Both the position numbers and the translations under genes were made by a program. A stretch of 64,000 nt of DNA from Gymnorhina tibicen. Lineage: Eukaryota > Chordata > Aves > Passeriformes > Artamidae. This document shows, piece after piece, positions 15,257 through 27,950 of the stretch (within the stretch, counting starts at the first letter, position 1; each line of letters starts with the position of its first letter). Where the stretch lies: positions 115,686-179,685 of the forward strand of contig VXAZ01000598.1 of assembly GCA_013399875.1 (NCBI GenBank), in the 5' to 3' direction. The notes under the pieces are model-generated. The model was not told the DNA's origin, searched no databases, and saw only the letters and a list, made by a program, of their open reading frames with translations.

Positions 15257-15560
15257 ATCATAGGATCATAGAATGGCTTTGATTGGGAGGAACCTTAGAG
15301 GTTCATCCAGTTAAACCCCCCTGCCTTGGGCAGGGGCACCTTTCACCAGACCAGGTTGCTCAGAGCTGCATCCAGCCTGGCCTTGAACACTTCCAGGGCA
15401 TCCACAACTTCTTTGGGCAACCTATCCCAGTGCCTCACCATCCTCACAATAAAGAATTTCTTCCTAATATCTAACCTAATCCTTCTTTCAGTTTGAATCC
15501 ATTCCCCCTTGTCCTGTCACGACATGCTCCTGTAAACAGTCTCTCTCCATGTCATATAAC
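15257..15560 (-). repeat. CR1 LINE 3' fragment
   Basis: Minus orientation. The tail complement ATCATAGAATGG comes first, then CCCCTGCCTTGGGCAGGGG, GGCCTTGAACACTTCCAGGG and CCCCCTTGTCCTGTC, the reverse complement of a typical chicken-type CR1. It is well preserved and 5'-truncated. Confidence 0.9.
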
Positions 15561-17409
15561 TTCCTACAGAGGATTTAACTATCTTCTCCTCCTGGAGTAT
15601 TTAACTTCTGCATAACATGTGGGTGTTATATGATTTCTTAAAATCTCAATTGTTCCTTTCCTGGCAGGCCATGTAATCTAAACGTGTCTGTAAAAAATTT
15701 CTCAGTCCCGCTCCCACTGGATTTCTGTGAATTTGTCCTCATCTGTAAGCTCAGCCAAAGGAGATCTGGCTGCTTTTCAGATGAGGAAATTCTGAGAAAT
15801 CTCAGGTTATTAGGTTGTTCTAGTTGTCACATTTTATCCTCTGGACTTCCACACCTTGAACACAAATTGCTGGTTCCATTACTGAATCAGATGTATTTCC
15901 TCCCAAAGCTATCAGTTTAAGAATTCACAAACTAGGCAAAATACCTTTCTCTTTGTGGGGGAAAAAAAATTACAAAACCCACAAGTGATTTATTAAGCAG
16001 GCTATAACAAAGCTCCTATCTGGTATTTTTCATTAAGTACCAAGTAACCCTCAAATCATAAAAGTGTGCAGTCCCTCCAAGTCAAGTTTTTTCCATTCCA
16101 AGTGAAACTCAAGACTAACAGATGAAGTCCCCAGCACAACAGCAAGTTCATCTCCCAGTTTCTCGTATCACCTTTCAAGACCTTGGGTGCTGGGTTCTCT
16201 CCCAGCACATAGCCCTCTGGAATCCATAAAGTCCTAAAGTCCCCTCAATTTTTTTTCCAACACATTGCCTTTTTAGCATCACCTGTTGGGGTGTCAACTC
16301 CAAGCTGTGCAAAGGTGCACTGTGCCCTGGCTGTGCCTCAGCAATTGTGTGGCCTGAATGAAACCATGGCTTAATATTTCACTCATACAGCTGATGTATT
16401 CGTTAACCTACTGCCAGAGCCAGCTGACCTGGTGAAGATGAACTCAGTTAAAATGTTTTGGAAATTTAGGAAATGCCTAATTCCCTAGTCATATCCACAG
16501 CTACACTCTGAATGCACAGTTCTAACACAGTTCTTCCTTCCTCAGTAAGGGTTTAAGATATGGATCTGGATCTTCTATTTAAGTGCCACACAGGATGGAA
16601 GGAAGTCAGAATTACATTTTATCCAAGATAGTTCAGATTCTTTACTCCTACTGGTTTGATGTTTGGGATCATTCCTCAGGAGAGAGGAAGAGAAAGAGTC
16701 TGTCATTTTTCTGAGTCATTAAATATTTTATTGCTGTTTTTTCTCTGCAATTCCTGCTCTCTGGTAACTACCTCAAGAGCCATTTCCAACAAGATGGTGA
16801 GACGCTTATACTTTGTTATATCCTTCTGAAATCTTGGTTAGTGATTTTGATACCTTTAACATCTTTCTCAAGGTATTTCTGTTACTATTTTTTCATGCCA
16901 CAGGAAAAAGTTATTTCTGTTGTTGTTAAATGCCTTTTGAAAACAGAGATGTTAGTCATGATCATTACAGAATTATGACACCAAATCAAAATAGCTTTCC
17001 CTCTGCATGGATGCTTTGGCCACTTTGATTTGTTTTAGGTTTGACTAACAGATTGCTTTCATATTTGTCACAATTAGGAGGACAAATGTTCAAGATAACA
17101 GTCAAAACTAGATGTTCAAAGGTCAGTGTTAGGTAGAAAAGCTTATTCACAAACCCTGCCCTGTTTCCAGAAATACCCAAGTTCTGGAAAACTAAAGTTT
17201 CTCAAAAGTTCTTAATTCTCTTCTGTTTTCACAGTTCAATGTCTTACTGGAAAATTTTATTTTCACACAGAATGTGCACTTATCTATTCAATCAGCAGTG
17301 ATTTTACATATTCTTCTTCTTCCCTAATGACCGCTTTATTTTGTTCTCATTACTTCCTACAGGTCAAATAATAATAAAAGGTCCTTGATTTCCCTGCCAC
17401 TGCATTGTA
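15561..17409. other. Intergenic, nothing recognised
   Basis: AT-rich sequence between two CR1 copies. No coding, RNA or repeat signal that I can support. Confidence 0.6.
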
Positions 17410-17460
17410 GGTTTGGGCGAGATGGTTGTTGTAGGTCCCTTCCAACTGAAACAATCTACT
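17410..17460 (+). repeat. CR1 3' tail feeding a microsatellite
   Basis: GATGGTTGTTGTAGGTCCCTTCCAACTG is the last part of a CR1 in plus orientation. Its ATTCTATG-like tail runs straight into the pentanucleotide array that follows. Confidence 0.75.
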
Positions 17461-17557
17461 CTATTCTATTCTAGTCTAGTCTAGTCTAGTCTAGTCTATT
17501 TTATTCTATTCTAATTCCATTCCATTCCATTCCATTCCATTCCATTCCATTCCATTC
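17461..17557 (+). repeat. Pentanucleotide microsatellite array
   Basis: Three successive arrays of 5-bp units: CTATT, then about five TCTAG, a short CTATT/TTATT stretch, then eight ATTCC units at 17514-17553 with a partial ninth. The unit types differ from one another by one or two bases, as expected of slippage growth from a CR1 tail. Confidence 0.9.
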
Positions 17558-17779
17558 TAACTTCCACTCACCAACTGCAGGATGATGTACTTCCTTGATG
17601 AGTTCGGGTACTGTGTTATCCTCATGATACTGGTTCACTATACCCAATATGTATGTAGCTATAAATGCTATTTCAACACAGGGTCCAGAAGAATGCTGTG
17701 GTATTTATCTCCACTGAAAGAGCGGGTAGCGTTCACCTCTCTTAATTCACACAAGTGCGGTGCAGACAACTACTGGTTT

Positions 17780-17822
17780 TCTGTGGGTCCCTAAAACTCA
17801 GAATATTCTGTGATTCTGTGGT
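17780..17822 (+). repeat. CR1 3' tail remnant
   Basis: Reads TGTGGGTCCC, then AACTCAGAATATTCTGTGATTC in two adjoining pieces, the plus-strand 3' end of a CR1. The body is not recognisable. Confidence 0.55.
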
Positions 17823-20800
17823 CTGTTCTCCCTACATTCCCTACATAATTTATAGAAAAGAAGTTCTTTGAGAGAATTGCTCTCACCCTGTAGAGAACAC
17901 TAGGAGTGGGTCAGATGAGTGAATGACGTGGGTTTACAACTGTAGAGGTTTAGCAGGAAAGCAAATTACTCTGCAGCTGTATGAGCACTTTAAATAAGAA
18001 TTGTGTAGGTGGTAATTAGAGCGGACACTGGAGGGCTTGAGTCCAACCTGCCCCTTCAGGCAAGACTGCATGAGATCAGCCACAGCTTTGTGGCTGACAA
18101 CATAGCTCTGTGTCACCTTAGCAGTAGCACACACTAACTGGCGACACTGTTACAAGGTCTCTTTGTCCGGACTCCTGGCATTTGCAACGTATCTCCTTTT
18201 GGTTTGTTACGCCCTGCTCAGAGCCCTTGTACTGCATGTGCATCCCCTTCTCGCCTTGGCAGCTTTTTATCTTTTCAGGGGTTTTAGCATTGTTCATTGT
18301 CTAGGTGTGACTTGCCAGGGAGCTCAAGCTCACAGAGGCACCCAGCACACAGTGGGAACACAGATTGTCACTGCATTGTGCAATGAATGTTCTGAGGGCT
18401 CAGCGACTGTTACAAGGAACGGCAGATACATTCTGCCTTTGAAGAGGCAGGATGCAAAGACAGATCAGCCTTAACTGGGCCTATACACTGTCCTAGATTC
18501 CTAAACAAGATACCAGTTTTGCAATTAAAACATGTATTTTTTTACTTGAGAGGTAAATTACACCGGTGGGGTTTTAATTATGCAAATGCCTGTGGATGAA
18601 ATGTGTACCTCTCCCACCTGCTGTTTTGTTTGCAAACAGAGAGCACCAACCCTTAGTATGAAAATGTGACTGATTTGAAGATAAATTTAGGCTAGGACAA
18701 GTGTAAATACCAGAGTTACCATCTTGCTGGCCAAGGCACTCTAAGATTTTGTCTAATGTCACCTTGGAGGCAGCCTGGTCTCCCTGAGACACTGCTCAAA
18801 CCCAACATGTAAAGAAGCAAGGGGAACTCAGTAGCAGAATCACAAGTCCCCAAAAATATCTCCAGGAGACCTGGTTGTCTTGAGTCTTCAAATGGCATTT
18901 TAAAATAGTTTTGATCTACCTTCTAGCTAAGAAAATGTAAGACAGTCATAGTCTGAGTCCTGAAGATATTTCAGATGAGGTTATGTCCTCTGATGACATA
19001 CTTAGCTAAGGAGAGCTGAGTCACAGCAATCAGGAGACTGACACAGAAAGGGGGGGATTGTGTGCAGACAGCCTCTCCCTTTATTCCAGAGGTGGTTACA
19101 GAATCCCATGTCTGTGAGATGCTCTCACTCACATCTTATGTAGGGAAATTTCCAAGAGTTTTTAAAGCTGCGTGGTGGAATAGAGCTTACAATATTAGTT
19201 ATATTCTTAAATTTGAATACACCATTCAGAAAGCTGATCCCATGGGAGAACTGAGCTCACAGCCATTGAGGTCTACCACAGAGAGCACATTTTTAAAACA
19301 TAAAACCCCACTATCTTTCCTTTGAAAAGTATTTATTCTTTCTTTTCCTAAGCTATGTTTTTCTCAGACATTTATCAGATATTGGTGCCAATGTCATTTT
19401 ACAACAATTTTTGGCTCAGAATGCAACATATTAAACTCTTCCTGTCCACACAAAACAAACAAATGAAAAGAGAAACAGAAAAGTCTTTATCTGTTTCTGG
19501 TTTTTTACACCAGAATTAAATAGTTATCCGTTGTTATGATAACCAAAAATTATTCATTAATGTTATCAACAATATTCTGGAGTAAATGAAGAATAATATA
19601 GATGTCACTCAATAGTTCTTAGTTAAAAAAAACCTCAACAACATAATAGGTTATTGTAACAATTTCACTTACAGATTTTACTCATAATATTTGATATGTA
19701 ATAAGTAATGATTTTACTTAGAGAACTTAATTTAGAAGAATAAAGTGTTTATTTGTGATTATAGTGGATGATGGCATGATACTAAGATGTACATTTTTCA
19801 TTATTTTTTTTATCGGGATTTACATAAAATTTAGCAAGCTACAGATTAAAGCAAATATTCATCAGCATCCAAACCTGTGATGTTCCCACAGCACTTTGCT
19901 ACTGCTTTAAAGAAAAATCCCAATACAGTAACTATTACAAATGTCCAGGTTGCATCATTTATCAATTCTTTATTTGATTCCACCTGCTTTCTTGCACTGC
20001 ACTTTAATCTCCTCAGATTTCACTAAGTAAAATCATGTTTAAATAAGAGATTTAAATCAGTAAGAGCTAAGCAACACATTTTCAGCCAAGGCGGTGGACT
20101 ACAAGCACAATACCAGTAAAGTTTACATAGGTAGAGAAATAATTTCTTTCTTAACAAGAAGGGAACCGAGCACTTGGCTCTTTCCCTTGGATTCTGGCAC
20201 TTGGGTCTTTCCCTGGATTCCCAGGGTTCTTTGGCATTATGATTTGAACAAATTGCCTCCACAACTGCACTCCACAGCAGGCTGGTGCATCATGGTAATA
20301 TTGGCTGTGAGTCTGAAGAAAATTGCCAACAAAATCCTTAGTGGCTATGCATTTATTCCGGAAAAAGAGTCTCCTGTCAGTGGACTTTCTTCCACTCTGA
20401 ACTGGTTTAGGCAGCGCCAACAAACATACTCTCTTGCTCAGGTGAAGAGATGTTGCCAGTATGGCTAGAACAGAAAGTCTTTTCCATGCAGACAGCCCAA
20501 CATTGTGGGTGCACCATGCGCTGCTGGTGCTGCACACCTGCCAAGATGATGGGTGAACCCCACTGGCCCTCCAGTGCCTGCTTTGTCTGAAGAAATAGTT
20601 TCAGATTTGCAGCGAGAGGAATGAACTTCAGAAGGACTTGCCAGCTATCTGCCAGGCTGCTTCCATGGATCCTCAATCCCCTAACCCATACACGCAAGAG
20701 TATTACTGGTTATGCTAATGTTGGCCCTCAGAGGTGGCATCTCTAGCCCAGGAAAGACCACGACTGCAGGTTTGTATTGCCAGGTCTTGAGGGTAACCTC

Positions 20801-22465
20801 CACACTGCCCATATGGCTCTACTCAAAGCATTTTCAGGAGGACTGTGAATGAGATGCTTGGACAAGATGTAGGAAGTGTGTAGCGCTCAGCAAGAAGTGT
20901 ACCTGGGAGGAGGGAGACACAGTCAGAGAGAGGACCAAAGCACTAGAAAAGAAGTCACACCTTGGGGAATGAAAGAAAAAAAAGGAAATCAAGGTGGAGA
21001 GAAGTAAAGAGACAAACAGGATCTGACTAGAGCACAATCTGATAGGCAAGACGAGCCACTGTTCACAGTAAGCATTGCTGGGTGTAGGTTTATGATTTTC
21101 TCTTTCTTTTTGATTTATATGTTTTCTTGTTTTTATCTCTCCCTAGAAGTCTGAGTGTGTGTGTGAATTCAATGGCAAGGCCTCTTCTCTCAAAATCAGA
21201 AATACTCTACAGTATTTGGAATTTATACTTCCAGCTTGCAAGGCACAAAGAAAGTTGTTTTCTGAAAACGATGCCTCATTTTAATAAACAAAGTAGCAAA
21301 TGAAATTCTCAAGCATGAAGAGATTTGCTATACTGCTGGTAATGAGTGTCTGAGTTTAAACAAGATTTCTGGCTTTTTTTCCAATGTACTTTATTAGTAA
21401 TAGACTATTTCTCAAATATAACTTTTGACTGGATCATTTATTTCAAGCAAGAAGACAGCACCCTGTGGCTCATGAAAACATTTGGAAGTGCTAAGTGTAC
21501 AGATCAGAAAGAAAAATATTTACCTTTCATGAAGGCATGATGGTAAGAAAAAGATTCTGAAGACATTTTCAGCTGCTGCTTGGAAACTTGGCAGTATGGT
21601 CAAGGGATTCATTCTTGCAGTCTTTACACCCCTTGTATGAAATCACACTTGCCCTTCTCTAAGCACTTATTGGGGAGGCACAGCAGAAAAAGACCATTCA
21701 TCCTCAAGGGGAAAATCCTAATGCATAGGCTTAGATCTTAGAGTGACAAATGATTTTCAATACCTCAAGGATTAGCAGGAGACCTGAGCCTGTTTCCACC
21801 TCTCCCCTGTCTGGTGGGTAACCTCAGCTGTATTACATTAGTACATTGGGTCTCACTTTCTTCCTTTTTAAACAGTAAAGGGAAATGTGCTTTAGAGATA
21901 AGGATGTGATCATTATACAAGAAATAAATATGGCTATTATTTTTAATCACAAGTGTAGAACATAGTCATTGCACTATAGTGCTAAAAGTTTCGGAGCTCT
22001 CAGCACTGGCTCAATGTTTCTTCTATTTTTTTCTGTTTTCTTTTTTGCATGTTCCAGATCATAGAAGGAAACTTACCCTTCTAAGAAGAACTGGACAGAA
22101 ATAGTATAAAGAAGTAAACATTATAAGTATAATTCAAGAAAATTATTTAATCCTGTTGTGTGGGAAAGGGAATAGATAACCAGTTTTAGAATGAGAAGTC
22201 ATTTTGTCTTACAGAGTTGGAGGAGAATGAAACATGCTTTGTCTGAGAAATAACTTTTAACTGCAGCCTGGAAAAATATGTGTGGATAAAAATATATGGA
22301 AGAACTTCTTATAATAAGAATTAGAAAAAAATGTAGTGAGGAAAAAAACCAATTAGCATAGTAGAGAGGCTGAATATACTTTAACCTAGCAAGACTCAAG
22401 AAGAGAATGCTAAATAGGAGCTTAAAGAGCTACTTTAATAGAAACAGCAGTGTTATATAGCACAT
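17823..22465. other. Intergenic, no gene recognised
   Basis: Contains the 20170-20225 duplication and a ten-base word TGTTACAAGG repeated at 18148 and 18408. A 103-codon frame at 18163-18474 starts at TTG and has no recognisable domain. Confidence 0.6.
20170..20225 (+). repeat. Imperfect 27-bp tandem duplication
   Basis: GCACTTGGCTCTTTCCCTTGG followed by GCACTTGGGTCTTTCCCTGG, each continuing with ATTC. Two diverged copies with no coding context. Confidence 0.75.
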
Positions 22466-22588
22466 CAGAGAATCACAGAATGGTTTGATTTGAAGGCAGC
22501 CTAAGGATCATTTCTTTCAAAGCCCCATACAACCTGGCCTTGGACACTTCCAGGGGTGCAGCATCCACAGCTTCTCTGGGCAAGCTGC
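22466..22588 (-). repeat. CR1 LINE 3' fragment
   Basis: Minus orientation: AATCACAGAATGG tail complement, ACCTGGCCTTGGACACTTCCAGG and TCCACAGCTTCTCTGGGCA. Compared with other copies it lacks the CCCCTGCC block, so it carries an internal deletion. Confidence 0.75.
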
Positions 22589-25500
22589 ATGTTGTCCATA
22601 TATGAAGTTATACCACTTGTCTGATTCTCCTTCTGTGTAACTTAAGCCTTAGAGTCATAGAGGGAGTATGAGGGATATTGATTGTGAGTTACAGGTGTGA
22701 TACATCACTGTGCCTGTTAACTATAGCCAGTATTTGAAGTAGAGGTGTTCACACATGTGCATGCTTAGCTGCCTGGGTCTGTATGTGTGTGCTTTTCTCA
22801 AAGCAGTGTGGGGTTGCACAGTCCCACACAGGACTGGGACTTCTTTGTACTTTACTTTGTGTAAGCTCACAGGAAGACATGGTCTTTGTCCCAGAGCATT
22901 TTAATGTCTACCTAGAAACAATGGCATGAAACAAAAGGAGGGAAGCAGAGAGGGAAAGGGACAATGAGGTCTCAAAGTTACGTGAGTCAACCCCACATAC
23001 AATAGAATTGACCTGAATCCTCTGAAAGGCTCCTGGGGTAAATAGCTTTGCTGTCCTGGTATGTGTCCGGGCAGCTGGTGCTTTTACACAGCTTTGATGG
23101 TCTGTCTATTCAGTTTCATTCTGATGTGGAGGATATTGTTTGCATTGTAAGAGAAGAAGGCCTGGTTTTGAGGAGGGAAGCAGGACTTCCACATTTACGT
23201 GCCACTGAAATGAGTTTGGGAAATAAAATAAAACCTAGGACATACCGTGGTGTTTTACAGCATGTCTGAGAACTAAAACAGGAAGTGATACTGGAGTTAT
23301 CTGTCCTTCTGGACTTCTATGCTTCTGCAGACCCAGAAGGTTCAGAGAAGTATGTAGGCAGGGGGTATGGAGAGGATCTTCCTATGATTTCATTTATACT
23401 CCTTGAGAAATTAATAAAATTTAATTGCAGATGACAGTCAGCCAGCATCATTTATGTGCACCATCTGTTTTACATACAAACATATTTGTGTGAAAAAATA
23501 CTGGTTCCCAAAATACCTGTGTGAATAAAAATGTTTTCACATGAGTTTTTTCTGGAGAAATGGTTGTGAAGACGCACAAGCCTGCTGGAAGCAAACATCT
23601 GTCCAGAGACGGAGAAATCATTCATTACTGTTGAACAAACTTGCAGAGCTCTGATGAGTAAATAAATTGTAGCTGTAAATATCTCATGCCCACACCTTCA
23701 TTAAAATTGTTAGGTTCTAGGATATAGAAAAAGAACACACCCTGCACTGTAATCAAGTTTTCCCATACCAAATGACAGCAATGAGAAATCAAACTAATTG
23801 ACATTCCTCTTCATATTAAACCACAGGATACCTGAAGGTCTGCCTTGCAAACATTTTGAAAGCACTTCATGAAAGAAGATGATACAATAGATAGGTCACT
23901 AGTCCGGTACCCGCAACAGCTGGCAGGAGTTCTTGCCTTGGCACCGCGTACCAGTGGGGTCCTGGGTGGGAACCTTGGCATCCTCAAACCTCTACTTGCT
24001 GCCTTCAGGCTGTAGTGCCTTTCTGTCTGTGAGTGCAGCCATGGGGAACACACTAAGGACTGCAAGATACTCATGAAATGGTGGAGGAAGCACCACACAG
24101 TCCCAAAAAGCCTTTGTAATACACAGGACTCCCTGCTGTTGTTTAGAGAAGAAAAATATTCCTACCTGCCTAGCACAGATTAAGCTAAGTTCCTACAGAC
24201 ATTGCATCTGAGCTTTTCAGAGCACAAAATTTACAGGTGATAATAGCTCATCTGCTGTTTCTCCATGTGAGCACTGCCAGCTGAATTCCCAATGTTTCTG
24301 TCTCCTCTCTTATTAAGGGTGCTATTTATAGCCCCTCTGGCTGCATTCCACCTGAAGGTCAGATTGTTTACAGAGAGTGAGGATATATTGTGTTTTTTAA
24401 ATAGAGAACACATATTTTGATTCATTAAAAAAACCACCAACTCTTTTCCCTACACAAGATAATGGACAGACCTTACTCCTTACTCACAACAGAGACCTGG
24501 CTGCAAAATCAAAGCATTCCAGAGAGCAGAGATGGATGAAAAATTGGGAAAGTACAGTAAGGGTTTTCACATGCATGCAGGAAAGTAAAGAACATCCAAC
24601 CAATAAACACAAATAAATGCAGATGAATGCAATGGCATTTCTGTCCATTGAATGCTTAACCCTGGTTTTATGTTTGTTTTTCTTGCAGCGACTCCTGCTC
24701 TGCTACTAAACAACATATGAAGTCCAGCACAGTTTCATACTCTGCAGGCATGCTATGACTCCCATTATTTATTTTCCAGTCACAGAATTCTTTACTATTT
24801 CCGTCACTGGAAGCAGGATTGGGTAAAAAAACCAAACAGAACCCAAACAGAAAAGGAAAATGGCAGATACTGTATAAAAGTAAAATGTTGGTTTAGGTAG
24901 ATATATTATGTATTCTATTTGGCTTTTTTCTCCAAGTTCCACATGTAATACAGAAATACTTCATGTCCTGGTGAAACAAAAAAGTCCCTGAATGTGATGT
25001 ACTATGGTTCTCACCTTTCTTCACTGCATTTTAATTCCTCATCTTCTCTTTGCCTCAATATAACAAGGGGGAAAATGTCACAAAGATAAGAACTGGTCTC
25101 TCCATTCAAATGCTTAAAGACATAAATAAAGAAATCAGCCATTCTAGAGCTTTGATAGAGCAGTCCTCTGCAGCATAAAAGCACATGGAACAGGTAGAAA
25201 CTTACACGTGAACCCAGGTAGCTCACATCAATCAGCAAAGAGAGCTATTTTTGGCAATTAGGTGTCCTGAGAAAGAAATCTTATCTAGTGTGTGGTAAAA
25301 GAGGGCAGTGTACAGCCAGTGAGCTGATTATAGGCTCAGGCTTACTTGGAGAAATAAGGTCTTCGGCCTCTCCTCTCCTGCTAATTCCAGCCACTGCTGT
25401 GTCACATGTGGTTGCAACAGTACAGCCTGCCCCTGAAATGCAACCTTTCAACAGACCTTTAAGTCTGATCTCCTCCTTCCATTGCTGAGACTACTGCAAA

Positions 25501-25709
25501 GTTAAGAGCCTAAGGAAAAGTAAAGAAAAAAAATTTCTAAGAAGTTGTTTAAATTTAAGTGATTGAAAAGGGCTGTTTAATACCTACCATCCTGTGAAGG
25601 TATCCAGGGAATTGGGGTTGGAGTAGGGTAGGTACTGCCTGGCTGAGGTCTGCCCAGGCACGTGGCAAAGGTGACAACTCCCTCCAGCAGACAAAGGGAA
25701 CAGGAAAGC
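22589..25709. other. Intergenic, nothing recognised
   Basis: A slightly GC-richer patch near 23900-24060 gives a 95-codon frame on the minus strand without family resemblance. Nothing else can be supported. Confidence 0.6.
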
Positions 25710-26036
25710 CTTGCAGTACCTGAAAGAAACCTACAAGAAAGATGGAGAGAAACTTTTTAAAGGGCATGTAGTGACAGGACAAAGGTGAGCAGCTTTAAAC
25801 TGAAACAGAGTAGGTTTAGACTGGATATTAGGAAGGCATTTTTACTGTGCCAGTGGTTAGGCACAAGTTGCTCTGAGAAGCTATGAGGGCCCCATCCCTG
25901 GAAGCATTCAATGCCAGGTTGGATGGGGCTCTGAGCAACCTGATCTAGTGTAAGGTGTCCCTGCCCGTGGCAGGGGGGTAGGAACTGGGTGGTCTTTAAG
26001 GTTCCTTTCAACCCAAACCATTCCATGATTCTATAT
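25710..26036 (+). repeat. CR1 LINE 3' fragment
   Basis: Plus orientation, well preserved: GTACCTGAAAGAAACCTAC, GATGGAGAGAAAC, GGATATTAGGAAGG, GCCAGGTTGGATGGGGCTCT, GGTGTCCCTGCCCGTGGCAG and the tail CCATTCCATGATTCTATA, all in canonical order. Confidence 0.92.
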
Positions 26037-26864
26037 AAAGAGAAGATGCAAACCCCACAGTTGAATTTGCTGATGTGCTGTGAACAGCTGGAAGGCTCAC
26101 ATGGCTCAAGTCAGAGAATGAACTCTGTGGGCTCAGGAGTTAAGGCTGGATGGTGCTTCTTAAAAAATTACTTGAGATAATAGAAAGCCATGGGTTTCAA
26201 AGAATTTGTCTTATTTCAGACTAAAAGAAACTGTAAGCTGCAGGTGGACAACAAGTTCAGGAGGTGATTAATCTGGGGTCTGCCCAACAGCTCCATTCAC
26301 AGATGAGTCTTTCAACACAGCACAAGTATCTCTGCTGCCTGCACGGTCAGAACAACCAGAACAGTCCTGTGTCTCATTGTTATGATAGACCTGGTCACCA
26401 GAAAGAGCTGCCAGATGCCTAGGAGGTCCTGGGAAGAAGACTGGCAGTTTGATGGTTGTTAGGGAGCTGACGATCATTATTAAGAGCATATTGGGCCAGA
26501 AGAATCTTCAGCCTGAACTAATATGTCTTTTCTCTCTCCTTATGTTACATTCTTCACTTCAGCACGGGAAGATGGCTCTGTCTTATCATGTGTAAGGGTT
26601 GAGATCAGCTACCGTGTACTTCCTATGTGAAATCATGAAGTTCCAGGTGTCCCAGTATTTGAGCATTTGAATCAGCTGAGGTTGATCTCACTTTCTTCTA
26701 CTTTTCAGGTATTCACCATGGAGATCAATAGAAAACAGCAACCACACTATGATTATCTACTTAGCTACTTATCCAAGACGGAGGAAAGCTACCTACAGAC
26801 TTGAACATCTTCAGAACCAGGGAGAGATCTGGACCCAGGTATAGTCCATGTTGCTGTATTGCTT
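26037..26864. other. Intergenic, nothing recognised
   Basis: Sits between the CR1 and the LTR-type repeat. No coding or RNA signal is visible. Confidence 0.6.
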
Positions 26865-27950
26865 TTGTGTGGCCGGGTTTTGGTAGAGTGGGGGGATTAT
26901 ACGGGTGGCTTCTGTGAGAAGCTTACAAGAGCTTCCCTGGTGTCCAACAGAGCCAATGCCAACTGGGCCCAAAATGGACACACTAGTGGCCAAGGCTGAG
27001 CCCATCAGAGAAGATAATAAAACCTCATTAGCATACTTTAAAATTAACATCTTTAAGAAGGAAAAAAACTTATTGCACATTTGTAATTGCACTCACAGAA
27101 GAGCAGCGGGACAGTATGTGAGAGGAACGACTCTGCAAACACCAAGGTCAGTGCAGAAGGAGGGACAAGAGGTGCTCCAAGCTCCAGAGCTCAGGTTCCC
27201 CTGCAGCCCGTGGTGCAGACCATGGTGAAGCAGCTGTGCCCCTGCAACCCATGGAGGACCACAGGGATGCCGAGATCCACCTGCAGCCTGTGGAGGAGAC
27301 CCGTGCTGGAGCAGGTGGATGCCCAGGAGGAGGCTGTCACCCCGTGGGAGGCCTGACCTGGAGCAGGCTCCTGGCAGGGACCTGCAGACCCAGAGAAAGG
27401 AGCCCACACTGGAGCAGGTTTCCTGGTAGGACTTGTGACCCTGCAGGTAAACCACGCTGGAGCAGGCTGTGCCTGAAGGACTGCACCCTGTGGAGTACTT
27501 CCTGAAGAACTGTAGCCCATGGGAAGGACTCAGACTGAAGAAGTTCATGGAGAACTGTCTCCCATGGGAGGGACCCCATGCTGGAGCAGGGAAGGACTCC
27601 TCTCTCTAAGTAGTGGCAGGAACAGTGTGTGCTGACCTGACCATAACCCCCATTCCCTGTCTCCCTGCACTGCTGCAGGGAGGAGGCAGCACCCAGGAAG
27701 GAGAGAGAGGTGGGGACAAGGTCTTTTTTTAAGATATGTTTTACGTTTCATTATCCTGCTCTGATTTTAATTGGTAGTAAATTCTAAAAATTTCCCCAAG
27801 TCAAATCTGGTTTGCCCATGACACTACTCAGTGAGTGATCTCCCCCTGTCCTTATCTCAACTAATGAGCTTTTTTTTCATTTTCTCTCCACTGTCCAGTT
27901 GTGGAAGGGAGTGATAGAGTATTTTTGGTGGGTATCTGGCATCCCAGTAA
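26865..27950 (+). mobile_element. Degraded avian LTR-type repeat
   Basis: Matches a repeat I know to be widespread in bird genomes; I give no family name. In plus orientation it has a GTGGCTTCTGTGAGAAGC block, AAGGCTGAGCCCATCAG, a TATA-region relic CATCTTTAAGAAGG near 27047, and a long GC-rich body of related units built on GCTGGAGCAGG and CCCATGGGAGGGA (27190-27600). ACCCCCATTCCC follows, then a decayed poly(A) signal GGTAGTAAATTC near 27773, and the end is GGTATCTGGCATCC. No internal retroviral genes adjoin it, so it is probably a solo element. The overlapping open frames inside are GC-rich by-products, not genes. Confidence 0.6.

Noticed and set aside
18148..18417. TGTTACAAGG repeated 260 bp apart as a target-site duplication
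   Set aside because: Only ten bases match, and the interval shows no mobile-element features; coincidence is likely.
23811..24098. Possible tRNA-derived element in the GC-richer patch
   Set aside because: No A-box/B-box pair or cloverleaf could be made out.
27093..27548. 151-codon minus-strand frame and companions in other frames
   Set aside because: They arise from the GC-rich body of the LTR-type repeat, which has few stop codons in any frame.
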